64,000 nt of DNA from Maratus speciosus (taxonomy: Eukaryota; Arthropoda; Arachnida; Araneae; Salticidae). Numbering within the stretch: the stretch's first letter is position 1; each line of letters starts with the position of its first letter. Below the pieces are notes generated by a model. The model did no database searches, was not told the DNA's origin, and was given only the letters and a program-made list of their open reading frames with translations. The stretch spans positions 16,724,981 through 16,788,980 of the forward strand of contig OZ010798.1 in NCBI GenBank assembly GCA_963932465.1. The letters are read 5' to 3'. The translations under genes were made by a program, and so were the position numbers. This document shows, in pieces, positions 23,470-34,300 of the stretch.

Positions 23470-24720
23470 TACTGTAAAATTTTGTATAAGAGCTTTTTTT
23501 TCTTTCTTGGTTAAATTGTTATAATTTTGCTTAGAAGTCTAATTATTTAGGTTTACTAGTTTTTTATGTTGTATTTTTCAAGTTCGTTCCCTCTAACGTC
23601 CCCCCCCCCCACACACACACACTTCTCCACCAATCTAAATTACACGGCTGTTCAAAATATGCATGCAATTTTTAAAATGTCCAATTCTTGTCTGATTTTA
23701 TTATAATGCCACATTTTGAAACCTTAACCAAAGGTACATTTGACATCACCCATTCTAACCGTTTGGGACTTAGCTGTTCCCTCGGTGGGCATATTTTTTC
23801 TTTTGTCCAAACCATCTCGTGTAACATATCCTTGGAAAGCTTTTAATGGCACTTTTTATTGTTCCAGTGAGTGCACTCTGCACGAAAAGTTATCCAATGT
23901 TATGTGACTCCATTTTCTTTCTGGTATTATTTTTGCTGTCATATTAAGAATAGAAATGATTCTGTTATGATTTGGTTTCCATCAGTTTAGTCATTATAGC
24001 AGCGCCATTCAAAATATGCATGCATCTTTTAAAATGTCTGATATTATTATAATGCCTTATTTTAAAACCTCAAAAAAATTGAAGGTATATTTAACAATGC
24101 GAAATGTTTTATGCCCTCAGTTTATGCCTTTCTTGACCATTAGGGGCTTAGTTGTCCCCTTGGGAGGGGGGCACGCTCATTTTTTTTTCAGAGTCCATCA
24201 TGTGACAATGTGACATATTGTTGGAAAGCTTATTGTCCCCCCCCCTCTCTCCCATCTGTCCCCCTTTCTCCTTTTACATCAGTATCTTACATTCTACTGC
24301 TCTGTTTTAGTCTTGACTTGGAATTAAGTAGCCGTGACTGGTTGTTCTATTCCCCTCGCTTCCAGTTGCCCCTAGGGTGGGATTCTCTAATCTTTCCCTA
24401 CAGTCTACAAGTAATACATTGTCGGAAAGCTCTTTCTTTTCCCAAAGGATAACCTGACATTTATTCGATTTGGTAGGGGTCAATCATGTTCCAACTTTTG
24501 TATCAATATTTTTGGCAATAATTTCAAAGCCATATATATATTTATTCTTTAGGTTTTACTATTATAAAGGCAAAACTGCTGTCAAATTTCACATAAAAGC
24601 CTTTTTCTTTCCAGGAGAAATTGTTATATTTTTAGTTTAGGAGCCAAGTTATTTGGTTTACTACTTTCTTAAGTTGTACTTTTCCAGTTTGTCACCAATC
24701 ACATTCCCACCTCACACTCC
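23470..24720. repeat. Diverged ~1.1-kb direct duplication with ~350-bp subunits
   Basis: The block around 23470-23610 (TAAATTGTTATAATTTTGCTT, TTACTAGTTTTTTATGTTG, CAAGTTCGTTCCC) recurs at 24580-24720 in diverged form. Inside, TTCAAAATATGCATGCA recurs at 23653 and 24009, and TTGGAAAGCTT/TCGGAAAGCTC at about 23832, 24226 and 24423. No gene; the open frames here are not coding-like. Confidence 0.6.
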
Positions 24721-26249
24721 TCCCCTAATCCCATTTTTTTAAATTATGGTCCAGTTTCAATGGGACCTTTTTTGACGTGCTTCCCTAGTCATTTGCTTAG
24801 CAACTAAATATTGATATTATATCTGCAGCTCTTGGTAAGCACTATTTATGAATAATAATAACAAATTTTGGCTTTCTTCCAGTTCAAATTTTCATTATTG
24901 ATTTAAAGTCATGGATCTAAGGCTACTAAATAGAATTTAGGTGTATTTAGAAGCTCTACATGGATTTTTTTAGTTGAGTTGTATTTCTCAAGTTTGTCAA
25001 AGTGTTTGTGTATGTTGTATTTTAACCTTCTCACCACCGCAAACTGATATATTCCTTCACTGAACTGTAAGTTTTACTGCAATATTAGCATTATTTAAAT
25101 TAATATAATTCTACAGATATAATACAGCTTTAAAAAATTAAGTTATGATTAATAATATCTAGGGATGCACCGGATATTGATTTTGCCGGATATCGGATAC
25201 CGGATATCTGAAGCTCCTTTGCCTGCCGGATTCGGATATCCGGCACTAGATAAGCTTTTAATTATAGGGTGAATGTTTATTTCTTTATGTAATGCCATCT
25301 CAGAACAATAAATTACAAGCATGTTTCACACATCATTAAAATATTTTTAATGTATTGAAATATAATTTACAAAAACTATCTTGAAATTCAAGTTTTCCCA
25401 GGAGGGGAGTTTTCCTCCCAACATTTATAAATACAAGCCAGTTGAACTGTTTGAAAGGAAAAAAAAAATCTTTAAACCTTGCTATTTTACTTAAAGTACC
25501 CACTTAAAGAATTACATACATGACAAAATGCCATTGAAATAATTTAAATCAACAACTCAAGATAATTATCCAAAATGTTTATTTTTATTAAAACAAAGGA
25601 GCAGAATCAAGATTTATACCATGTCTATTTTTCAATTTTCACCTAACGTTATGGGCAATTAACAATTGGTTTTCTAAATGTATTTCTTAATTTAGATTTT
25701 ATTCCATTTTGTGTGCTTTAACCTCTTACAAAAGTTACACCTTTGACAAACAGTACAGAGAACTTTTATAACTTTAGAAATTATCGGAAACACATGGTTA
25801 TGCTCTATTAAAAATTTTTAAAAAACTTTGCAAAATCTGATGTGCATTCATTTTTAGAATATTTGCACGAATAATGCATATCGATTATTGTATTGTCAAT
25901 TTCCTTCGGTGATTGTATGTCACTTCTGAACAAAGTTGTTTTATTATATCCTTAATAGAATTAGTCAAAACTGTAATCCCTGGAATTTTCATTAATTGAA
26001 CTATGTTCTAAACATTGGAATTTGCTTCTAAATATGTTTTTTTATTTTTTTTTAAGTTCACCAAAATTTTTTTCTTCATGTGTACCACAAGATCTAATCT
26101 CATTTTGTTTAGTGCTGACTATTGGCCAGTTTGATAGTGATCAGTCTCCTGTGGCCATTACTGCCATTTTAGTTATTTCCTATTTCGAGCACAGGGAAAA
26201 AACATTGCAAAATACATCAATAGTTCATAGAAAAAAATATTGCTGATTC

Positions 26250-26820
26250 CCTCAATCATGGCGAAAATAAATTAAAAAATTTTTTTGACCAGTCGCGAGA
26301 AAAAAAACTGATGCTCGTGGGAAATGGGCAGCGGGAAAATATCACAAAATTCATCAATCGATTACGGAAAAATATCGTGAAATTTGCAGTCAGCCATGAG
26401 CAAATATCAGGAAATTCCTCAACCGGTCGTAAAGAAAAAACACGAAAATTTTCAAATGGACGCAGAAAAACAAACGTTAATTTCATCAGTATGTCCCAAG
26501 AACAAACAGGGAAATTTGCCAATCGGTCTCAGAATCAAATTGATGTTGAGAAAAAAAATTATGAAATTCGTCGATCGGTCCCCAGAAAAAATTGCAAAAT
26601 TTGACAGTTGGTCACAGAGAAAAATTGCAAAATTCGCCAGTCGGTCGCAGAGAAAAATCGCAAAAGTTTTCAGTCAGATGCAGGAAAACTATCATGAATT
26701 TTGTCAATCTGTCATAAGAAGAAACTGCAAAATCTGCCGGTTGATAACAGAAAATATCACAAAATTTGTCAGTCGGTCCCGAGACTTGATCGTCGTTTTA
26801 CAAAGAAAAATTTTCTGAAA
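26250..26820. repeat. Minisatellite, ~33-bp unit, inverted relative of 5098-6560
   Basis: The unit is close to CAGTCGGTCGCAGAGAAAAA then TTGCAAAATTCG. Its reverse complement aligns with the unit of the 5098-6560 array (GACC....GACGAAATT.GCG.TTTTTTCTGC). About 17 units. The open frames on both strands are repeat by-products. Confidence 0.85.
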
Positions 26821-27839
26821 ATGATTTTTTGGTAACAAAAGCCCACAATATTCTTAAGGGCACAAATCCTGCCATCCAGTCTCGAAATTCAAGCCCTGTA
26901 TCTGCCACTAAAGTGTAGTAATGTATATTAATAATGTATAAAAATGTAATTTAAGTATTAAAATATTCTGTTTATTTGCACAATGAAATGCTGATACTTG
27001 CAATTGAATTTGGATTGACTATATTGATAATTGCTAATAATTAATTAATTCGTACAATAAGATATGATTTGTACAACGAATTTTAACCAATTAATATGCC
27101 TATAATTGTAGAGTATTTTCACAAGGAAATACATATTTTCTTTTTATAATTTAAACATAAAATATCTACTAATATACCTATGGGTGAAGAGTTATTTTCT
27201 CCAGGCATAGGTTTAGTTGATGCTTTTTTATGTTTTAATTATTTAATACTGTTTTGCTTTAAGTCACATTCAGTTTTATTTTAAGTTAAATTACTTTGAT
27301 ATTTATAAGTAAAAAGAAAATTACTTTTAATTTTAAATATTTATTATAATGAAATTACAAAAATAACTAGTTGGGTGTGCCAATCCCAGAACTTTCTTCC
27401 ATCTCATACATCTTAATATTTCAAAAAGTAGTTACAAATATTAATACTTCAATATTATTAGTTCAATATTATACCAACTTTGATTTTCATCTAAAATTTC
27501 TGCTCCAGTCAATTAATCAGAATAAGAATAAGTTAATCGCGATCATGATATTTATTTAAATCAATAATTTTTTTGTTATTCTGTTGTACATCAGCTGTTT
27601 GTGAATAACCAACTTAGTGGGACGCAAAGTTCCCATCGCTTCACTAGCCGCCAATATACTGTAAAAAAAAAACAGGGTTGTAGTAGGGGATATACAGAGG
27701 TATATGCCGTATATATCTTATGGATTTTTTAAGAAAGCTCCCTATACCCTCTGTTCCTCAAATAAAACAATAGCGTATACTCTAACCATGAACTTTCATA
27801 GCTCTAGCATATATCCTCTGCTTATAGCATGCACCCTCT

Positions 27840-28490
27840 GGTTTTTTTACGACTAGAACACTGAAAAATCTAGAAAATTTTACAAAAATTGTTATTACAG
27901 TGCCACCTTCTGGCTGAATATTTCCAAATTCAAGGAGAAACTGCTGGATGTAGCCAAAAATATACACAAAAAACTGGTTAAATTCTATGCATAGCTTCAT
28001 ACACTTTTCGATTGTAAAAGAATGAAAATAGCACAAACTGCTAGTGCCCCCTTCTGGTGGAATATTTTCAAATTGAAAGAGGACCTGCTGGCCATAGCCA
28101 AAAACATACCCCCCAAAAATTAGTTCAATTCTATGCATAACTTCATACATTTTTCAATAGTACAAAAAAGAAAGTGGCACAAAAATTGCTATTATGGCGC
28201 CCCCTTCTGGCGGAATATTTCCAAATTAAAGGAGAACCTGCTGGACATAGCCGAAAACATACACAAAAAATTCGGTTCAATTATATGGATAACTTCATAC
28301 ACTTTTCGATGGTACAGTAATGAAAATGGCACAAAAATCGCAATTACAGCACACCTCTCCAATTGAATGTTTCCATATTGAAGGAGGGCCTTCCTGGACA
28401 TAGCCAAAAACACTCATAAAAAATTTGGTTCAATTCTATGCAAAACTTCATACATTTTTTGATGGTACGATGGCGACACACAGACAGACA
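27840..28490. repeat. Tandem array, ~148-bp unit, 4-5 copies
   Basis: GCCCCCTTCTGGCGGAATAT-type blocks recur near 27903, 28048, 28198 and 28350, each followed by GAACCTGCTGGACATAGCC and AACTTCATACACTTTTCGAT. The array ends near 28490 with ACACACAGACAGACATTTTG. Similar layout to the arrays at 28720-30300 and 42560-43320. Confidence 0.85.
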
Positions 28491-28719
28491 TTTTGTATAA
28501 ACATGTTTTTGAGATCTCTGGACCCCTAAAATTTGAAAAAAAAAGGTTGAAAATTTTTTCGATGGCAATACTCCCTTCTATTGAAGAAAGTAAAAAAAAG
28601 AAAAGTGCCCAGCTAAATTGATGGCATTGAGCTCACAGGCTATTCACACTAATTGTATTACTCTTATTTTAAAGAATAATGCCCCTCAAAAAAAATAAGT
28701 GAAGGGGAATTAGCCCCCG

Positions 28720-30300
28720 TTTCCCCCTTTATACTTAACCATTGAACCTCCAAATCTAATCAGGGAAGCTCCTTAACATAATAAACTGGTATACCAAATT
28801 TGGAGCAAATCGAATAATCCTACAAAAAAACCCATTTATCTAAATTAAGGGGGTGGACTTTCCCCCCTTTATCCTTAACCAATGAATCCCCAAAACGAAT
28901 CAGGGAAGCTCCTTAACATAATAAACCAGTACAGTAGACTCTCTCAAATCCGCACAGCTTGGGACCAGAGGTTGTGCGGATTTTAGAATTTTGCGGATTT
29001 CTGGTCATTGATTTGTTTACATTTTTGAAACATTAATTTCATTGGTAGTTAAGCAAGGGAAATTATAATGAATGCTTACAATAAAGTGAAACATTCAAAT
29101 AAGTAAAATAATAAAATAATTTATTAGTTTAAAAGTAAGTAATTAATAAAAATTTAGAAAAATATTAAATTATTACGAATGAAATCGATTAAATTCGATT
29201 CCAAAAGTCCTATGCTGCCATCTAGTGATAGCAAGGAGAACAGTGTTAATGCTATTATCAGCATATATAGCTTATTGCACTCACTGTATCTTTTTTCATT
29301 GTTATTTAGAGTCTTGAACACTTTTCTTATACTGCTTTGTATGTTTAGAAATCAATTTGTCTATAATTAAAAAAAAAAAAAAATTCCGCGAAAAATAATT
29401 TTAAAATAGCGTTCCGGTTCGTGGATTTTTCCATTTCGAACCCTGGAAGTTTTGATATAGATATGCTAATTTATATCAAAATCAAAAGTAATGTAAATTT
29501 ATTTAGTAATAAATCAGCTGTAATAGCCAAAAGAGAATAATTAACAAAAAATTGAGTAAAAAAAACATGGCGGTAGTCGCTGATTTCGGCGCCATCTTGA
29601 ATTTTGTGCCTGCATCTTAACTGTAAATTTCATTGTTTACATCTGAAAAAATACGCGGATTTTAGGCGTTCGCGGATTTTAGGGTCGCGGACTGGAGGGA
29701 GTATACTGTATACCAAATTTGGAGCAAATCGAATCATTCTGCATGAAAAACCCATTTCTCTGAATTAAGGGGGTGGGCTAGCCCCCCTTTCCTCCTTTAT
29801 CCATCCTTAACCAATGAACTCCCAAAACTAATCATGGAAGTTCCTTAACATAATACACCGGTATACCAAATTCGGAGCAAATCGAATAATTCTGCATGAA
29901 AAACACATTTATCTAAATTAAGAGGGGTGGACTAACCCCCCTTTTCCCCCTTTATCCTTAACCAATGAACCCCAAAATTAATCAGGGAAGCTCCGTAACA
30001 TAATAAACCGGCATACCAAATTCGGAGAAAATGGAATAATTTTGCATTAAAAACCCATTTATCTAAATTAAGAAAGATGGACTAACCCCCCTTTTATCCT
30101 TAACCAATGAATCTCCAAAACTAATCAGGGAAGTTCCTTAACATAATAAACCGGTATACCAAATTCGGAACAAATCAAATAATTCTGCGTGAAAAACCCA
30201 TTTATCTGAATTAAGGGGAGTGGACTAATCCCCCTTTCCCCCTTTTATCCTTAACCAATGAACTTCCAAAACTAATCAGGGAAGCGCCTTATGACAGTGA
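28720..30300. repeat. Tandem array, ~130-150-bp unit, interrupted by a pogo-type element
   Basis: Blocks CTTAACCAATGAA, AATCAGGGAAGCTCCTTAAC, GGTATACCAAATT and GAGCAAATCGAATAAT recur at about 28740, 28870, 29810, 29955, 30090 and 30250. The element at 28932-29708 splits one unit exactly at CCAGTA/TACCAAATT. A microsatellite-like tail follows at 30360-30385. Confidence 0.88.
28932..29708 (+). mobile_element. CAGTAGACTCTC pogo/Tigger-type element (777 bp)
   Basis: Starts CAGTAGACTCTCTCAAATCC, ends TGGAGGGAGTATACTG, TA flanks (28930-28931, 29709-29710). Neighbouring array units show the empty site with a single TA, which confirms the insertion and the TA duplication. Long-subtype interior. Confidence 0.93.
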
Positions 30301-31069
30301 ACCTAGAAAAAAATTTTGAAGCAAATTGGATGTTTCTATCAAGAGTTATCACATTACATACGTACACACATACATACATACAGAACGGGCGGCACATTAG
30401 CTCTCAGGCTTTGATACCCTGTGAGCTAAAAATAGGTCTGTTTAATTGTTAGATAAAGTCAGACTTTAATAAACAACTTCAGATTTTGTTTTACAGTCTA
30501 AAAGTAAAGGTACATTCGTAGAAAAAAAAAGTAAACACCCCCTACTAACTCCTTAACAAATTATCGTAGACGAAAGTTACTGGTACCGAATGATTGAAAA
30601 TAAAGTCTACTTTTAAATGACGTATATAAAATTTGCTCTACATATTAAAATGAATGCAAGCTTCATTTTTTTCAATGGCAATACCCAATTTTAACGAGAT
30701 ATTTCAAATCTTTGGTTCAAACTATGTCTAGACACCAAATTTCAAGTCATTTGAATGATAAGTTTTTGAATTATAAACATTCAAAATTTATTGCTTCTAA
30801 TGTTAAATTACATTTTCATATTTTTATTTATAACTTCTGAAATTATGATCCTAATGTTCTAATTTTTTCTGTAGCAATAATACTAATATACCCAAACATA
30901 AATACGTTGAATTTGCAATTTTTATAATTTTCTGATATGAATTATGAAATTAATATTAAAAAAAATTATGAATTGCAACCTACAATTTTTTTGATGGATT
31001 CAGATTTATTAAGTCCTGCTTTATGGAAATCCCAAATTTCACATTTTTCTTCCAAGTAGTTTTCAAATA

Positions 31070-32614
31070 CACTCCTCAGCAAAAGTTTAGACACTGGTGA
31101 TTTTTAACCTTTAAATAAAAAATACGAACACTTGGGTTATACAAATGACTGTACTTATTTTTAAATATATTTTAAACGTTTTAGGGCAGAAATAATGGTT
31201 TTAATGTAGGATATTATTTAATTTAACTGAAAAAAGTGAAATTTGCATATTGCAAAAGTTTAGACACTTTTGTGATTTTTTGGCAATTGTTCACGGAAAA
31301 ACGCATATTTCAAACTTATGACGTCACATGCATGAAATATTTAAGTACACCTCGCGATAGCATCGGTTAGTGAAGTTGCGCGAGCAAGAAGTTTTCAGTC
31401 AGATGAAGTATTTAAAGCATGGAAGCTGAAATTGAAAGGGAAGACTGTTGCGGAAATTTCAGCTACTTTGAATCGGCCGAAGAAGTCTGTCTATTAAGTA
31501 CTGTCTAAGGGTGACTCTTTCAAAGCAAAACACAGATCTGGAAGGACTCGTGTGGCCAGAAAACAAGATTATAGAAGGATCCATAAACTGGCATCTAGAC
31601 AAATGATGACTGTTAATCGCATTAAAAGTGAGTCAGAGTTTTCTGTGTCAACGGATAATTTCGTAGATGCATTAAAGAAAGATGTACATTAGTTTACATA
31701 AAAATGATAAAACCACCAGCCTTGAAATCTCACAACAAATTGACCCCTTTCCTGTCACGGAGTAATTCTTTTTATAAACGGATGAAATAATGGATTGATA
31801 CCAGAATTTATAAACGAAGTTATTAGAAAATATGAAATTGCTTATTTTCACGTATATTATAAAAGAAAAATTTTAATTAAATATTCTTGTCACTTTTGGA
31901 ATTAAAATTAGGTGTCCTTTGCCCTCGAAAGGGTTGATGATTTGGGCCTCACTTTGTTTTAATTCCCAAGTATCTGTGGAGTTTCTCAATGGTCGCCAAG
32001 CTGCGTAAGACTACATACATACATTGGAAAACAATTTACAGCCATTTGGTGAACTTTTACCTCTTCCAGAGTATGTATCTGAGCAAGATAATGAGTCTAT
32101 TCATGTTGCATACAAATCGAAAAATTGGTTTAACTCTCAAAAAATATTATTTTCGACTGGCCCGTGCGTAGCCCTGATCTGAACCTAATCGAAAACTTTT
32201 GTGGCATCATATCTCATACGGTTTATGCATTTTTTTAACAATACTCCTCTGTAAATGAACTTCGATCAGATGTTGAACGTGTTTGGTACGAAATAGACCC
32301 CCAAGTGATGCAGGATTTAGTTTCTTCGAGGGAAAGTCACATTTTTGCATTAATAGCAGACAATGTAGGTGCAGTTCGATTTTAATTTATGGATATTTTT
32401 CTGTTAACAGACAGATTGTCTATACTTTTGCAACAATGTTAAATTTGGTTTTTTTGTCATTATATATTCTGTAAAGTGTATAAATTAAAATTTATTGCTT
32501 GTGTATGAAAGATAAGTCCCCAGTAATATATGACAGTTGAATTACAACAATTCGTTACATATTTCTCAGCACAGAAGCATAATCGATCATTGTCTAAACT
32601 TTTGCTGAGCACTG
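31070..32614 (+). mobile_element. Tc1-like transposon, 1545 bp, inactive
   Basis: Inverted ends CACTCCTCAGCAAAAGTTTA and (complemented) CAGTGCTCAGCAAAAGTTTA continue as GACA. TA flanks at 31068-31069 and 32615-32616. Full-length for a Tc1 element, with a degenerate transposase inside. Confidence 0.92.
31372..32385 (+). pseudogene. Tc1-like (DDE) transposase pseudogene
   Basis: The N-terminal part reads SDEVFKAWKLKLK then GKTVAEISATLNRPKKSVY, the helix-turn-helix of Tc1 transposases, followed by a stop (TAA 31495-31497) and RSGRTRVARKQDYRRIHKLA, the usual linker. The catalytic middle is frameshifted. The C-terminal part has DWPVRSPDLNLIEN (32155-32196), the motif carrying the second catalytic Asp and third residue region, then NELRSDVERVWYEID to a stop at 32383-32385. 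The length matches a ~330-residue Tc1 protein. Multiple stops and frameshifts mean no activity. Confidence 0.9.
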
Positions 32615-33194
32615 TAATGCTTAAAAAACGGCAAAATGATGGCTTAAGTGACTAAATATTTTGAAATTTCTTATGCTATCCTGTAATCTAACAGGCTTAA
32701 TTGACTGCTTAAGGTGCCTTGATCAAGAAGGGAGCTCTTTCGGTTAACACTTGAGTATCGAACTTCAATTTGGATACAGCCCTTACGCTCGTTTTAAAAT
32801 AATAAATTTCTCGGAAACTTATGGTGCGAATTCCATAAAAATTTGTTTTTAGACTAATTGAAGGGTGTAGAGTTCATTTATGGCTGTCAGAATTGTGTAC
32901 TGCTATTGAAAAAAACAAAGTTATGGTTTGTTTTAATATGTAGATGGCCTCCTAAGCAAATTTTATATACATCATTTAAAAATAGACTTTATTTCCAATT
33001 GTTCGGTACCAGTAACTTTCTTCTACGATAATTTGTTGAGGAGTTAGTAGGGGGTGTTTACTTTTTTTTTTTTTTCCCCACGACTGTACAATTTTCTAAA
33101 AGATATAAACGTAAATTATTAAATTTATTATAAAGAGTTCAAATATCAATGTTAGGAAAGCTGGTAATTCTGTAAACTTTTGAGAATTACTTTT

Positions 33195-33434
33195 TACTCA
33201 TGAATAGGGAACTTACTATATTTCATATTTTGAATTTTAAACAAAAGTTGTTCGGCATTGTATGGGATAAAGCGATTTCTGTTATCCTTATATATTTGCT
33301 TTGCTGCGCTCTGCCAGACTCATGAATAGGGAACTTACTATATTTCATATTTTGCATTATAAACAAAAGTTGTTCGACATTGTTTGGGGTCAAACGATTT
33401 CTCTTATTCTTATACATTCGCTTTGCTGCTCTGT
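33195..33434. repeat. Two tandem copies of a ~122-bp unit
   Basis: ACTCATGAATAGGGAACTTA starts units at about 33197 and 33319, followed by TATATTTCATATTTTG, AACAAAAGTTGTTCG and TTGCTTTGCTG. They lie just inside the right end of the 8.4-kb hAT-like element. The minus-strand open frame across them is a by-product. Confidence 0.8.
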
Positions 33435-33552
33435 CGGATATCCGAAGGAGAAGTCGGATATACGGTGATTGTAATTCGGATATCCGATGGTATTTCGGAT
33501 ATTGAAAAATCAGCCGGATGTGCTGGATATCCATTGCATCCCTAATAATATC

Positions 33553-34300
33553 AAGGATCATATACCTATACGTATAAACTTTTTTATATCATGTTGAAAA
33601 AAAACATCTTTTTTTAGCATTTCAAAAAATTACAGAGAAAACAATATTACAATTTTGCCCTTTTGCTCGGCAGTCAGGGGGTTAAAAATTCCAGTTGTTT
33701 ACAATCAAACTTAGTGAGTTATGATACTTTGAATTTTATGAAATTTCAGAGCTTTCCAACACTCTAAGGTATACACGTTAAAATGCACGCTAAAATGTTT
33801 TAAAACTTATTTTTTCAAATAATATATTTAATAATTTAAACAACGTAATCCCTGAGAATTTTGTACTGTTATTTTATTCCTTTATATGTATACAGGATAA
33901 AGAATACATTTCATAATGTCACAATTAAGTATCAAGCTTGTATATAGGAACATCATAAAACCAAATAAAAATAAGTCTTTACAGAATCAGTAATGTGAAA
34001 CAAATTAGAAGAGATTATAATATGAAAAACATCCAGCGAATATTGGATAAATATATATATATTCTGGAAAAGTAAATGAATTTGAGATTATGCTGTTTAT
34101 GTATTCTTAAAACACAGAGAAATATTTATTATCGAATTTCTTCTAATATATACTAGCTCTAATTTTACAGATTCTGAAGCAATAAAATACATACACAGAC
34201 ACATATATACAGTTATGTATATAATTTGAAACTTAAATCAATAATTGGAACCAAAACATAAAAAAAAGTTCAGTTAAAGAATAGTTACATAGTTATATTA
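33553..34300. other. No gene seen
   Basis: AT-rich spacer between the hAT-like element and the non-autonomous Helitron. No open frame or repeat recognised. Confidence 0.5.

Larger units (their letters stand above)
30513..33085. mobile_element. TA-flanked element with >120-bp TIRs, split by a Tc1-like element
   Basis: Left arm 30513-30640 and right arm 32960-33085 are reverse complements with few differences (blocks GTAAACACCCCCTACTAACT, AACAAATTATCGTAGA, AGTTACTGGTACCGAA, AATAAAGTCTA). TA at 30511-30512 and 33086-33087. Without the 31070-32614 insertion it is about 1.03 kb and non-coding, so it is a Tc1/mariner-type MITE. Confidence 0.85.
25160..33544. mobile_element. hAT-like element, 8385 bp, perfect 8-bp duplication, heavily nested
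   Basis: Starts TAGGGATGCACCGGATAT; the other end complements to TAGGGATGCAATGGATAT. A perfect direct duplication ATAATATC sits at 25152-25159 and 33545-33552. GGATATCCG-type motifs cluster subterminally at both ends (25180-25245, 33435-33530). This terminus and 8-bp duplication indicate hAT. No hAT transposase is visible. It carries a minisatellite, two tandem arrays and at least three other transposons. Confidence 0.88.

Noticed and set aside
26256..26818. Overlapping open frames of up to 144 codons
   Set aside because: Same explanation: repeat units of about 33 bp keep frame by length, not selection.
27782..28568. Open frames with repeated HNFIHF/KKCMKLC-type words
   Set aside because: They track the 148-bp tandem units in several frames and on both strands.
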